Shown: in pieces, positions 19,601 through 26,966 of the stretch
Layout of the letters: the number at the start of each line of letters is the position of its first letter
How positions within the stretch are numbered: position 1 is the stretch's first letter
Assembly: GCA_035651455.1 (NCBI GenBank)
Contig: DASRFR010000025.1
Coordinates: 1 to 64,000, forward strand
Direction: 5' to 3'
DNA length: 64,000 bases
From: DASRFR01 sp035651455
Lineage (GTDB): Bacteria > Acidobacteriota > Terriglobia > Terriglobales > Acidobacteriaceae
Notes under the pieces: model-generated
Databases searched by the model: none
Told to the model about the DNA's origin: nothing
What the model saw: the letters and a program-made list of their open reading frames with translations, nothing else
Position numbers and translations under genes: made by a program

Positions 19601-19762
19601 GGTCAGCCGAATATCGAAAACGATCATGCGATAGTAAGGTTTAACCAGTCGCTGAGCTACATTCTGAATGGCAAGCTCCAAAGAAGTTCGGCCAAAGTCG
19701 TCATGAATTTAACTAAGCTGCAGGGCGTCCCGGGGAATTGGCGGATCGAATCGATTCGCTGA
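13655..19762 (+). CDS. Giant membrane Ser/Thr protein kinase with helical-repeat, PEGA and NTF2-like regions, 2035 aa
   Basis: ATG at 13655 starts just ahead of the kinase domain; the longer frame from 13610 has no better signal. Residues 10-275 form a Hanks-type kinase with GKGGMGIVYK, catalytic Lys41, HRDIKPGN (Asp136) and DFG (154-156), so it should be active. Residues of about 290-1480 are a very long array of TPR-like helical hairpins with heptad-like Leu/Ala and many Glu/Arg residues. A strongly charged segment follows (about 1440-1530), then one membrane helix (about 1553-1571). Outside it lie a PEGA domain (VTITSTPNGASVHV...), a second PEGA-like stretch, three YPxG repeats (QYPNGQLA, RYPAGRYA, SFPNGKHA) and a C-terminal SnoaL/NTF2-like domain. 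The kinase side should be cytoplasmic. An outer-membrane barrel gene follows 24 bp later. Confidence 0.9.
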   Translation: MGVNRPSKIGKYDIVDVLGKGGMGIVYKANDPFLNRAVAIKMMTTVDYADHPDLLKRFYREAQSTGSLHHRNIVTVYDLGDQDGSPYLVMEYLEGESLDAIISSKRSPTLLTKINIIAEVCEGLSYAHQKGIVHRDIKPGNIMILKDGGVKIVDFGIAHIGDRTVTRTGQLIGSLAYMAPEQINGKQVDARTDIFATGVVLYQLLTNTLPFEGETPAATLLKIIHEPPAPLSTSLHSCPTELEHIILKALAKSQDDRYRSVDDLAFDLSQVREQIQQELLGGYVNEAEELLSRSELVNAKEHVLQILRMDRHNTKAVQLLRVIQQRIQEQEVGEQVRQFRQQAQDALEREQYAPALSLVQKALDLHPTDPELQELRGQVEKAKANAEQLHRVLQRAETAHQQGELDSANQAIEEALAIAPDDPQVKALHRAIQRDWAERVRRRQVTSLIEEARKEIASRHFTLALEALRRAEELDPAAPHLQTLITAASSAREQERRRKELEAVKHSIEEALDQEDFESACRRAGEGLEKFPEDRGLQKLKELADKQRSMAERKRFIDQQLAEARKLMETGRTEEVLQLLQAAQQKVGGDAHLESLLAVVREALERQRSEARKADYVQRAKECLRRKSFGDAIRVLEEAQSDFGENAEFNDLLQFAVEQEEAERRRRIADAAAEKAQAFVQNQEYEKAVELLEAALEQAPDEELRIVLVQARHSATEHAKQIADALSNAESMLQGQRPSEALKYLEAQPASFRRDSKFTQLVEKCKEQAERVQHVDEALERARVCLAREDFEAARAILDECVRTYGRTPELNKVAADIDQRQAQVAAETLRKALDEGRALMNAGEPRAVLDRLSLVGTMVGIVPRALSSEYQALQQKASGEQLRKYKAQIRELLEAGQLSEASAAVRQARTEFAQDRELSSLSKAVDQAVKRRSGAEELLRAAKKQFEESKWIEGGETCSQAAALAERDPIMREDVLSTLTGAANAAAVNDWRGAETLMGQLLKIEPDRTLSSALREKIASAKREEELLACLNDARRLQSEGRARDAFAVVESAISSCDDSRLRELREILQQTIREEEERERQERERQERENYLTRVGEQLRREAVPEERVQILQEALGRYPDAAHLQAELASARTLVEQVGSLAKQAQGHEAAQEYGQAIQSWEAIRKLGAGHAELEPSLARLHRLQEEARSKAKAALVARIQAALDSFDFQSAGTALENATKEFPDDSELQTLLNKLDEGLRQRDNAFKLLAEARKSFIAHDFKQGSDRVTRVIETGGQNPEVRRAAVSTLIDAARSELTSQLPAAEKLLAKAIDLGGESAESEGLREKIESEKRELSIARHLSSVQSLISAGNLESALDEVNRALVEHGNEPRLVKRKGEIESSMRAAAEEQKRRAALAAILDSAGKLRTAGDLQGAMGTIDRGLADFPEQPELLQFKRSLQTDIRESEERARREREQAAAREKREREVRRQQEAKQEKERQRKQQEEERRRKAEARRREQEARERSRAAAEAQSTRSSEEAAVAEHVTSAPSAEVRAERTQTTSQPIRMYIATGAIAALVILGTIFWKSAHKAPASMPVTITSTPNGASVHVAQTNTACVTPQCTLHLPPGTYEVKAELPGYRTATQSLSVSPQGANALSFALTPVTEASRVPPSAAEQPPAGATQAVQRSRLEVRGAEPGAEVLVDKERKGTVSRRGTFSTDVLAGDHQVQLLAKKQSSSIISRRFPPGQAVQLNASDLKQPQAPPQLSSEESDWRNIKDSRNVEDFSRFLSQYPNGQLAPQAQRKLEDLYWERASDSKSLGAYRDYLSRYPAGRYAKQADSEIAKADWQSVENSGDPAALQSFIARSPAGTYHDRAVSKLDDLAWQRVGRNDLTSVRSYLQSFPNGKHAEEARKIADELGRPATVARSPEPHTTTPPAVDEKAAVMQILSRYQKAYQQQDIGELQQIWPGMTGEQMKGVGDFFKHASSVTLSYDLTGQPNIENDHAIVRFNQSLSYILNGKLQRSSAKVVMNLTKLQGVPGNWRIESIR

Positions 19763-19786
19763 CCTGGAGCTCACGGGGAGGGTCGG

Positions 19787-21220
19787 ATGTTGCGCACGAG
19801 TGCTCGGGCCCTGGTTTTCCTGATATTGTTTTCCATGTACTGCCTGGGGCAGGGACCGTGTCCCACGGCAACATCGACGCAGACCACGACTATTCCCACG
19901 TTCTCTAAGGACATGATCTGCACGGTGCCGCAGGTATATGGCGCCGGAGGGCTGGTCGGCACCGACCATGGCGGGCCACTGCTCTCGACGGCGAGATTCA
20001 GCCACGCCGCGCACTTCAGCAGTTCCGCGTTGCAGAGTTTCTCGCCTCTGAACACAGCGATCGGCACGCAACTGACCCAACTGCCGTTCACGTCGCCTGG
20101 CTCGGGTTTTATTTTCTCGTTTAATCCGTCGCTGGGAGTGGTTACGCGGCAAACCGAGAGCTTTGGTCCCGTGCTGACAGAACGCGCCGATACCATTGGG
20201 AAGCACAGAGTGTTCGTGGGCGTCAGCTACCAGTACTTCAATTTCGACCAGGCGGACGGCGTAAATCTCAGAAACTTTGGGGCGGTGTTTCATCACGAAA
20301 GTGAGTCGACGTTGTGCACCCCCGGTTCGGTGATCACCTGTATCGACGGTGAACCCGTGTTCCAGCGGGACATTATTGCGACGCAAAATCGCATTGATTT
20401 GAAGGTTCACCAGGTCACCGCGGTAGGCACGATTGGAGTTACCGATCGCCTGGATGTATCGGTGGCAATTCCGATACTCGATGTGCGTATGGGCATGTCA
20501 TCTAACGCAACCATTGACAGTTTTGAAAGCAGCACGGACATTCCGTCATGCTGTGTGCACCAATTCGATCCCACGAACCCGAATATCCCGTCCCGGCAAA
20601 GTTTCATCGCAGCGAACCATTCGATCTTCTTTAATCAGAGATCCGCCGCCGGCATCGGCGACGTGATTTTTCGGGGTAAATACGAAGTATTGAAACGGGA
20701 AAAGATCGGCGTTGCCGCTGGGCTCGATTTCCACGCGCCTACAGGGGATGAGAAAAACTTCCTCGGCTCGGGTACGTGGGGTCTCCGGCCGTTCGTCACA
20801 TTTTCCTATGGCGGGAGAATTTCGCCGCATGCCAGCTTCGGATACCAGAGAAACGGCGACTCTATTCTGGCAGGAGACGTCACTACCAACACCAGCGCCC
20901 ATTTACCTGACATCATCACCTACTCCGCCGGTGTGGACGCGGGCGTGACCCGCAGAATAAGCATTTCTGCGGATTTTCTGGGGCAGGCCCTGGTCAATAC
21001 CAAGAAGATTGCGGCCACGACGTTCGTGGACTTTGGAGGCACATCACACTCCGACATTACAACTTCTACCGCAACCCTCAACCAAGCCAGTATTGCCGTG
21101 GGCGGCAAATTTAATCCCTTTGGGAATCTCCTCGTCATCGCCAACGTGCTGTTTCGCGTGAACGATGCTGGCTTGCACTCCAAGCCTGTGCCGCTCATTG
21201 GCCTGTCGTACACGTTCTAA
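19787..21220 (+). CDS. Outer-membrane beta-barrel protein, 477 aa, function unknown
   Basis: GGGAGGG precedes ATG at 19787. A signal peptide (ALVFLILFSMYCLG) leads into a protein with many alternating aromatic/hydrophobic strands (HRVFVGVSYQYFNFDQ, RISPHASFGYQRNGD, NLLVIANVLFRVND). It ends GLSYTF, and a terminal Phe is the usual barrel-insertion signal. The general look is of the MetA/transporter-like barrels, but I do not claim the family. It lies 24 bp after the giant kinase gene and is probably co-transcribed, so it may be a target or partner of that kinase's outer domain; this is inference. Confidence 0.7.
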   Translation: MLRTSARALVFLILFSMYCLGQGPCPTATSTQTTTIPTFSKDMICTVPQVYGAGGLVGTDHGGPLLSTARFSHAAHFSSSALQSFSPLNTAIGTQLTQLPFTSPGSGFIFSFNPSLGVVTRQTESFGPVLTERADTIGKHRVFVGVSYQYFNFDQADGVNLRNFGAVFHHESESTLCTPGSVITCIDGEPVFQRDIIATQNRIDLKVHQVTAVGTIGVTDRLDVSVAIPILDVRMGMSSNATIDSFESSTDIPSCCVHQFDPTNPNIPSRQSFIAANHSIFFNQRSAAGIGDVIFRGKYEVLKREKIGVAAGLDFHAPTGDEKNFLGSGTWGLRPFVTFSYGGRISPHASFGYQRNGDSILAGDVTTNTSAHLPDIITYSAGVDAGVTRRISISADFLGQALVNTKKIAATTFVDFGGTSHSDITTSTATLNQASIAVGGKFNPFGNLLVIANVLFRVNDAGLHSKPVPLIGLSYTF

Positions 21221-21346
21221 AGGCAACGGAAGCTCGTCCAGAAAAGGTTTGCCTTCCTCCATCGAGGCTTCGCGGCATCCTGGTTGGAGGAGCCAGAACG
21301 CCGCGAGGCACGCGTTTCCAACTTCATAGATGCACGCTACAGCGGA

Positions 21347-22516
21347 TTACCTCTGAGGATCAGTCGCGGTTTTCTTAGCGGTTGGGACGACGACCGTCTT
21401 CACGGGTGGCGCAGCCGCAACCTTTGCCGCAGGAACCGGCGACGCTTTCGAACCAATTGCCGCTGCCTTAGTCGCGGGGACGACGGCGGTTGCCGCGGTT
21501 GAGGTGCGCGTTGCAGCCGGAGCAGGAGCGACGCCGCGTGTCGTTGCCGCATTCCTTACCGCGGTAGCATTGGCAGGGGGCACTGTGCGAACGGCGCCTC
21601 CGGCAGGAGTCGCGGAACCGGTCGGCAGAGCGTTGCTGGTGGCCACGCCAGGCGCTGCGTTAGTAATGGCATTGTTACCTGGCGATAGACTCGGGAAATT
21701 CATGTTGTACTGCCGAACCAACAGCGCTTGAGCTCCATTCTGCGGCTGCAATTCGTCGACGGTCAGGTTGTAGGTGAAGTTCGTTCCGAGAGCGTCGTGG
21801 TTGGGATCCCGGCTTCGGGCCACGCTGAACATTGCGCTGCTGGTCTGTCCGGGCGCGAGTACAAACTGTGAGTCGGTAGAATTGCCCCGATCGACTCCCA
21901 TACCCTGCACGGCACCGGTGCTGCCTCCGGCTCCCTGATAGCTGTTTCCCAAATTGTCGACCATGACGCTGGTTCCATCGTGGTAGGCAATAATGAGCGG
22001 CTGGTTGCTGGCATTGTGGAAATGGACTTCCATGCGGATGATGTGCCACCAACCCTGCTGACTCATTGTCATTTGGGTTACTTCCGCTGCGAAGGGTCCG
22101 GCATCGAAACAACGGCCACTTCCTCCACAAGATCCGCCGCTATAGCTTGCTTGCGCCAAGTTTCCGCCTGCCGCATTGCTCCCACCAGGAAGACTTCCAC
22201 ACGGGGATTTCAATGTGGCTGGGACCATCTGGCTGCCCATCTGGCCCGCTTGCTGTGCAGTTTGTCCTACCTGTTGCGCCGCGGCGCCAGTGACATTCTG
22301 CACATTCTGTTGCTCGGTCTGAACTTGCTGTTGGGCGGCCGCTTTCATCCTTTGCCAAAAGCCTTGATGGGCTGCCGGTTGGGTTGTGGTCTGTTGCCCA
22401 CTCTGCTGCTGGGGCGCGGGTGCGGCCTGCTGTTGCGCGAAGCTGCCCGCGACTGAAACCAATACTGCGGCTGCCAACGTAAATAGTCTGATACTCCAGG
22501 TTCCTCTGCAGTTCAT
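21347..22516 (-). CDS. Exported Gln/Ala-rich protein of unknown function, 389 aa
   Basis: GGAGGA lies 8 nt before the ATG. A signal peptide (LAAAVLVSVAGSFAQ) is followed by a Gln-rich low-complexity stretch (residues of about 28-95). A central folded part (about 110-280) has four or more Cys (SPCGSL, GGSCGGSGRCFD) and the pattern WWHIIRMEVHFHNASNQPL. That pattern suits a beta-sandwich that reports added or lost interactions, like extracellular NEAT/DUF4352-type folds, but I cannot name it. The last 100 residues are Ala/Pro/Thr-rich and probably disordered. It follows the membrane protein gene at 22565 by 48 bp on the same strand. Confidence 0.65.
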   Translation of the reverse strand: MNCRGTWSIRLFTLAAAVLVSVAGSFAQQQAAPAPQQQSGQQTTTQPAAHQGFWQRMKAAAQQQVQTEQQNVQNVTGAAAQQVGQTAQQAGQMGSQMVPATLKSPCGSLPGGSNAAGGNLAQASYSGGSCGGSGRCFDAGPFAAEVTQMTMSQQGWWHIIRMEVHFHNASNQPLIIAYHDGTSVMVDNLGNSYQGAGGSTGAVQGMGVDRGNSTDSQFVLAPGQTSSAMFSVARSRDPNHDALGTNFTYNLTVDELQPQNGAQALLVRQYNMNFPSLSPGNNAITNAAPGVATSNALPTGSATPAGGAVRTVPPANATAVRNAATTRGVAPAPAATRTSTAATAVVPATKAAAIGSKASPVPAAKVAAAPPVKTVVVPTAKKTATDPQR

Positions 22517-22564
22517 ACGTCATCTCCTCCGAAAATTTTGTTCCCCTCGACCCCGATCACCACT

Positions 22565-23380
22565 TCAAGCAGCCGCTTGGCGCGACTGTGTTTCTTGCTC
22601 GTACTTCCCTGCCGTAGCAACGAAAAAGCGCTTCAGGCTTACTCCTGCGAAATAAAGACTGACAAACAAAGACAAGTAAGCTCCAAAGCCCAGCGACACA
22701 CCTCGCATAGCTTCGTCACGGGCTTGCTCCATCAACACGGCGAAATCGGATCCCGTTCCGGCCGGGCCGAAGCTGCTGCGGAATGCGCTTCGAATCGCGA
22801 TACCGGCACCGAGAAGGAAGAACAGGGGCAGAAGTCCGCCCAGAACAGCGCGCCGATCGTTCCACACGTGATGAATGAAAGGACCGGCAATAGCGAGCCA
22901 TGCGAGCAGGCCGTAGAGCCCAGTCCCGGGACTGTGACGTCCACCTTCCATGAGCAACTCAAAGGAGTTGCCGACATTCAAGTAACCCAGGAGCTGCCAG
23001 AAGGTGAAGTCCCACGAGCCCAGAGGGGTTCGGATGGAAGCTGAGGTAAGGAATAACCACGAGACCATCAGCAATCCAGCCGCGGCAAGGTTTCGCACAC
23101 CGAAGGTAGCGGCCATCGTGGCAGCCAGGGCTGCTCCACCCTTTTTTGCGGCTGCCAGCGCCAGTTCTGCCTGCTCCCGCGCCAGTTGAGATTCGGGCAC
23201 CGCGACGATAGCGGAGATATTGCCTTCCGGGTCGAACGCCACATCCACAGCCAGGCCGGGCTTGGCCGGCACGTCTGACTTCCACAAACCTTCTAAAACA
23301 AAGGGATACTGCCGCCCGTCTACCATCAACAGGCCGGGGCCGAGATGAGCATCGCGCAAGACTTTGCCTCGTCGTTCCAT
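22565..23380 (-). CDS. Membrane protein with N-terminal OB-like domain, 271 aa
   Basis: Start at 23380 is chosen because GGAGG stands 5 nt before this ATG; the longer frame to 23596 lacks such a site. Residues 1-60 or so (GKVLRDAHLGPGLLMVDGRQYPF...VDVAFDPEGNISAI) look like a small cold-shock/OB-type beta-barrel. About five hydrophobic helices follow (for example LAAAGLLMVSWLFLTSASI and LYGLLAWLAIAGPFI). It ends with a short cytoplasmic-type tail rich in Gln and Ala. Function is unknown. It is divergent from the sigma factor gene, with 156 bp between the two starts. Confidence 0.7.
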   Translation of the reverse strand: MERRGKVLRDAHLGPGLLMVDGRQYPFVLEGLWKSDVPAKPGLAVDVAFDPEGNISAIVAVPESQLAREQAELALAAAKKGGAALAATMAATFGVRNLAAAGLLMVSWLFLTSASIRTPLGSWDFTFWQLLGYLNVGNSFELLMEGGRHSPGTGLYGLLAWLAIAGPFIHHVWNDRRAVLGGLLPLFFLLGAGIAIRSAFRSSFGPAGTGSDFAVLMEQARDEAMRGVSLGFGAYLSLFVSLYFAGVSLKRFFVATAGKYEQETQSRQAAA

Positions 23381-23536
23381 GTCTTCCTCCCGCGACTGCC
23401 TAGAGAAATCGGTTGTGCTGAACTGTTGGCGGTGATAGCATTCGCCGCATTGCATCGAGGTGTTTCCCCTACACCTGCCGCGTGGACCTGTACTGTCCTT
23501 CACCACGCATTGCGCAAAAAAGTACGGAAAACTGTC

Positions 23537-24121
23537 ATGGCTTCTGGAAATATTGGAACGGGCTGCCAAGGCGAGTCGCCGTCCATGCCTGGACAACCGG
23601 GCGGGCGCCAGGCGCTCGATACTTTGTTCAGCGTGGCCTACGAGGAATTACGCCGGCTTGCCTGGAGCGTTAAACGGGGAGACCCGTGTTGCACTCTCAA
23701 TCCCACCGCCCTGGTGAACGAGGCCTGGATAAGGCTGGCAAAATCTCCGGATGTGAATGCCACGTCCCGACTACATTTCAAGCGCATTGCAGCCCGCGCG
23801 ATGAGGCAACTGCTGATCGAGGCAGCCCGCCGCCGGAACTCTCAGAAGCGCGGAGGCACAGAGGAAACGACAGTGGTCTCGTTCGATGATTCGGAGATCG
23901 GCGAGGTACGCTGCGAGAACGAGTTGCTCTCCATGAATGCCGCACTGGATGCGTTGGCGCGAATCGAGCCACGCCAGGCCGCCATCGTTGAGGCGCGCTT
24001 TTTCGGCGGGTTTGAGATCAATGAAATCGCAGAATTGATGGGCATGTCGCCTGCGACCGTACTTCGCGACTGGCGCGCCGCAAAGGCGTGGTTGGGACAG
24101 GAACTTCGCCGGAATCAGTAA
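23537..24121 (+). CDS. ECF-like RNA polymerase sigma factor (TIGR02999-like), 194 aa
   Basis: The region-2 segment (LDTLFSVAYEELRRLAWSVKR, then LNPTALVNEAWIRL and HFKRIAARAMRQLLIEAARRR) is typical of the acidobacterial and planctomycete TIGR02999 sigma group. Region 4 has a helix-turn-helix (INEIAELMGMSPATVLRDWRAAKAWL). ATG at 23537 gives the normal length; the frame is open back to 23345 but that part overlaps the opposite gene and has no sigma features. The Ser/Thr kinase gene follows 36 bp later. In this group the sigma factor and kinase are commonly paired, and the kinase is thought to control sigma activity. Confidence 0.9.
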   Translation: MASGNIGTGCQGESPSMPGQPGGRQALDTLFSVAYEELRRLAWSVKRGDPCCTLNPTALVNEAWIRLAKSPDVNATSRLHFKRIAARAMRQLLIEAARRRNSQKRGGTEETTVVSFDDSEIGEVRCENELLSMNAALDALARIEPRQAAIVEARFFGGFEINEIAELMGMSPATVLRDWRAAKAWLGQELRRNQ

Positions 24122-24157
24122 TTACTTTCGGGCCCAGGTATCAGTTGGAACCGAACC

Positions 24158-26818
24158 ATGGATGCCGTTCGCTGGGGGCAAATTCAGAACCTGTTTCACG
24201 AAGCAGCGGACCTGCCGCCCGAAGAGCAAGCTCGATTCCTTACAACTGCGTGTGGCAATGACCAGGAATTACTAGCCGAAGTGTCGGCGATGCTGGAGCA
24301 AGATGCCGGCACGAGCTCGTTATTGGATCGTAACCTGGCGGAGCTGGCGCAGCAGACCTTCGACGCAGCCTCGCTCCCCACGTCACCGTTGCAACAGTTC
24401 GGGCCCTATCGCATCCTGAGAGTGCTCGGCGAGGGCGGCAGCGGAGTTGTTTACCTTGCCGAACGCCCGGATCTGGGCAACAAAGTCGCGATCAAAGTTC
24501 TGCGGGACGCGTGGCTGTCTCCGGCGCGGCGCGAGCGTTTTGCAAGTGAACAGCGCACTCTCGCGCAACTGAATCATCCCTCCATCGCCCAGATCTACGA
24601 CGCTGACGTGCTTCCCGATGGCACTCCCTGGTTTGCCATGGAGCATGTGGAGGGCATGCGCCTGACGGACTATTGCCGCACATACCAGTGTTCCATTGAA
24701 GAGCGGCTACAGTTGTTCCGGTCAGTCTGCGAAGCCGTGCAGTACGCACATAGTCATGCGGTCATTCACCGCGATCTGAAACCGTCCAACATCCTGGTGA
24801 AAAGCGACACTGCGGTTCGGCTGCTCGATTTTGGCATAGCCAAGCAATTGGAGGACATCGATACGCCGGTCGAACAGACCATGACCGGGCTGCGACTGTT
24901 GACTCCGGCCTATGCCGCGCCAGAGCAGATCCGGGGCGATCGCGTCGGCATCAGCACAGACGTTTACTCGCTGGGAGTGATCCTCTACGAGTTGCTGACC
25001 GGCCACATTCCATTCGACTTAAGCAACCTGACTCCTTCCGAGGCAGCGACAGTTATCACGGAGCATGAGCCGGAGAAACCCTCTCTGGCAGTAATGGCCG
25101 ACGGCGTCGGACAGTCGTCCGAGAACAACTCGGCATGGGCAGACCTTGATGTGCTGTGCCTGACCGCGATGCACAAAGACGTCGGGAGACGTTACCGATC
25201 GGTGGAAGCCTTGATGCGCGACATCGATCACTACTTGAATGCAGAGCCGCTGGAAGCTCGTCCCGACAGCTTGCGCTACCGGGTTGGCAAGTTCATGCGG
25301 CGCAACCAACGCGGGGTTGCAATCGCGGCCATGGTATTGGCCACGGTAGTCGGGCTGGTGAGTTTCTTCACTTTTCGACTTGCAACCGCGAAAAACGAAG
25401 CTTTGGCTGAGGCAGCCCGCACCGAGAGAATTCAGCAATTCATGACCAACCTGTTCCAGGGGGGCGATGAAGCCGCGGGGCCGTCCGACTCGCTGAAGGT
25501 GGTCACTCTCCTGGATCGTGGCGTGCAGGAAGCCAAGACCCTGAACGGCGATCCTAAAATCCAGGCGGAGCTGTACCAGAGCCTCGGGGCGATATACCAA
25601 AAGCTCGGCAAGTTTGATAAAGCGGACTCACTGTTGCGTTCAGCTCTTGAGCAGCAGAAGCGTTATGCCGGCGAAGGCACTCCTGAAGTTGCGGCGAGCC
25701 TGGTGGCGCTGGGCAATCTGCGGGAAGCGCAAGCGCAGTTTGACGAAGCCGAGCGCCTGGTGCGTCAAGGCCTGGGGATCGAGAAACGGAAGCTGCCAAG
25801 CGGTCATCGCTCGATCGCGAAGGCAACTCTCATACTTGGGAAAGTGCTCGAGGGCCGAGGCAGATACCAGCAGGCTATACCTGTGCTGGAAGAGGCGGTG
25901 CGACTCGAATCGCAGCCGGGGGTTCCTCCGCAGGATCTTGCGGGCAGCCTATCAGAGCTGGCGAATACAGAATTTTACGCCGGCAACCTAGCGCAGTCGG
26001 AGTCGCTCAATCACCGGGTGCTGGCCATCCAGAGAGAGGTTTACGGGGACCGTCATCCCCTGGTCGCCGACACCCTGATCAACCTCGCGGAAATTCAATT
26101 CCAACGTGGCCAGTATGTGGAAGCGGAGCACCTGAACCGGCAAGCGCTTGATATTGTCCAGTCATGGTATGGCAAAGACCACCCCGAAACAGCCGACACA
26201 ATGACAATCGTCGGGCAGTCGCTCACGTACCAGGGACGATTTGAAGAAGCGGCAGTTCTGCTGCAACAGTCGCTGGCAATTCTGGAGCATGTCTACGGAC
26301 CGGTTCATCCGCGGGTCGCCTATGCTCTCAATGAATTGGGCCAGGTGGCGATCCGAGAGGGAAAGCTGGACGAGGCTGCGCGCGATTTCAGCCGGGAAGT
26401 TGACATTTACCGCACCGTCTACCATGACAAACATTACCTGATCAGCATTGCGCTTTCGAATCTCGCCGGCGTGTACGCGCAGCAGAGACAATACGCCCGG
26501 GCCGAGATGCTCTTCCGAGATGCACTTCAGCGCTACGAGAGCACGCTCGCTCCCAATCACCTGAACGTCGGGATTGGGCACGTGCGACTAGGAAACACTC
26601 TTCTCGCGGAGCGCCGTTATGCGGATGCAGAGACAGAAAGCCATGCCGGCTACGACATCTTGATCCAGCAGAACAGTCCGACCCTGAAGTGGTTGCAGAT
26701 GGCGCGCAAAGATCTGGGTGACGAGTACGAGGCCTTAAAGCAACCCGATCAGGCGGCCCGCTATCGCGCCGAACTGAAGGACCCTGCAAGCGCGCAGCAA
26801 CTTGCCAAGAAGAATTGA
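24158..26818 (+). CDS. Membrane Ser/Thr protein kinase with TPR sensor region, 886 aa
   Basis: Residues 83-360 or so are a Hanks-type kinase: GEGGSGVVYL, Lys113, HRDLKPSN (Asp206), DFG (224-226) and APE (254-256) are all present. One membrane helix lies near residues 385-405 (AIAAMVLATVVGLVSFFTF). After it come seven or eight TPRs of the kinesin-light-chain type (YVEAEHLNRQALDIVQSWYGKDHPETADT), which would face the periplasm. The N-terminal 80 residues (DLPPEEQARFL...) are the small helical segment usual in acidobacterial kinases paired with TIGR02999 sigma factors. Co-transcription with the sigma gene is likely. Confidence 0.93.
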   Translation: MDAVRWGQIQNLFHEAADLPPEEQARFLTTACGNDQELLAEVSAMLEQDAGTSSLLDRNLAELAQQTFDAASLPTSPLQQFGPYRILRVLGEGGSGVVYLAERPDLGNKVAIKVLRDAWLSPARRERFASEQRTLAQLNHPSIAQIYDADVLPDGTPWFAMEHVEGMRLTDYCRTYQCSIEERLQLFRSVCEAVQYAHSHAVIHRDLKPSNILVKSDTAVRLLDFGIAKQLEDIDTPVEQTMTGLRLLTPAYAAPEQIRGDRVGISTDVYSLGVILYELLTGHIPFDLSNLTPSEAATVITEHEPEKPSLAVMADGVGQSSENNSAWADLDVLCLTAMHKDVGRRYRSVEALMRDIDHYLNAEPLEARPDSLRYRVGKFMRRNQRGVAIAAMVLATVVGLVSFFTFRLATAKNEALAEAARTERIQQFMTNLFQGGDEAAGPSDSLKVVTLLDRGVQEAKTLNGDPKIQAELYQSLGAIYQKLGKFDKADSLLRSALEQQKRYAGEGTPEVAASLVALGNLREAQAQFDEAERLVRQGLGIEKRKLPSGHRSIAKATLILGKVLEGRGRYQQAIPVLEEAVRLESQPGVPPQDLAGSLSELANTEFYAGNLAQSESLNHRVLAIQREVYGDRHPLVADTLINLAEIQFQRGQYVEAEHLNRQALDIVQSWYGKDHPETADTMTIVGQSLTYQGRFEEAAVLLQQSLAILEHVYGPVHPRVAYALNELGQVAIREGKLDEAARDFSREVDIYRTVYHDKHYLISIALSNLAGVYAQQRQYARAEMLFRDALQRYESTLAPNHLNVGIGHVRLGNTLLAERRYADAETESHAGYDILIQQNSPTLKWLQMARKDLGDEYEALKQPDQAARYRAELKDPASAQQLAKKN

Positions 26819-26919
26819 AGCGCACAGCAGTTCACCCAAAATGCATTTCAGCTGCTTTGGAAAACAAATACCCCGGTGGCTTTGGAGCTTTGGAGCCGCA
26901 CGCTGGGCTTCCGCCATAT

Positions 26920-26928
26920 TGGTATAAT
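26920..26928 (+). promoter_or_regulatory. Extended -10 promoter of the peptidase/lactamase fusion gene
   Basis: TG-G-TATAAT at 26920-26928 is a perfect extended -10 element, 38 bp ahead of the ATG at 26967. No good -35 box stands 16-18 bp upstream, which is common for extended -10 promoters. Confidence 0.5.
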
Positions 26929-26966
26929 CTCGCGCTTCTCTCATTCCACGAATCGGGCCTTGAAAA

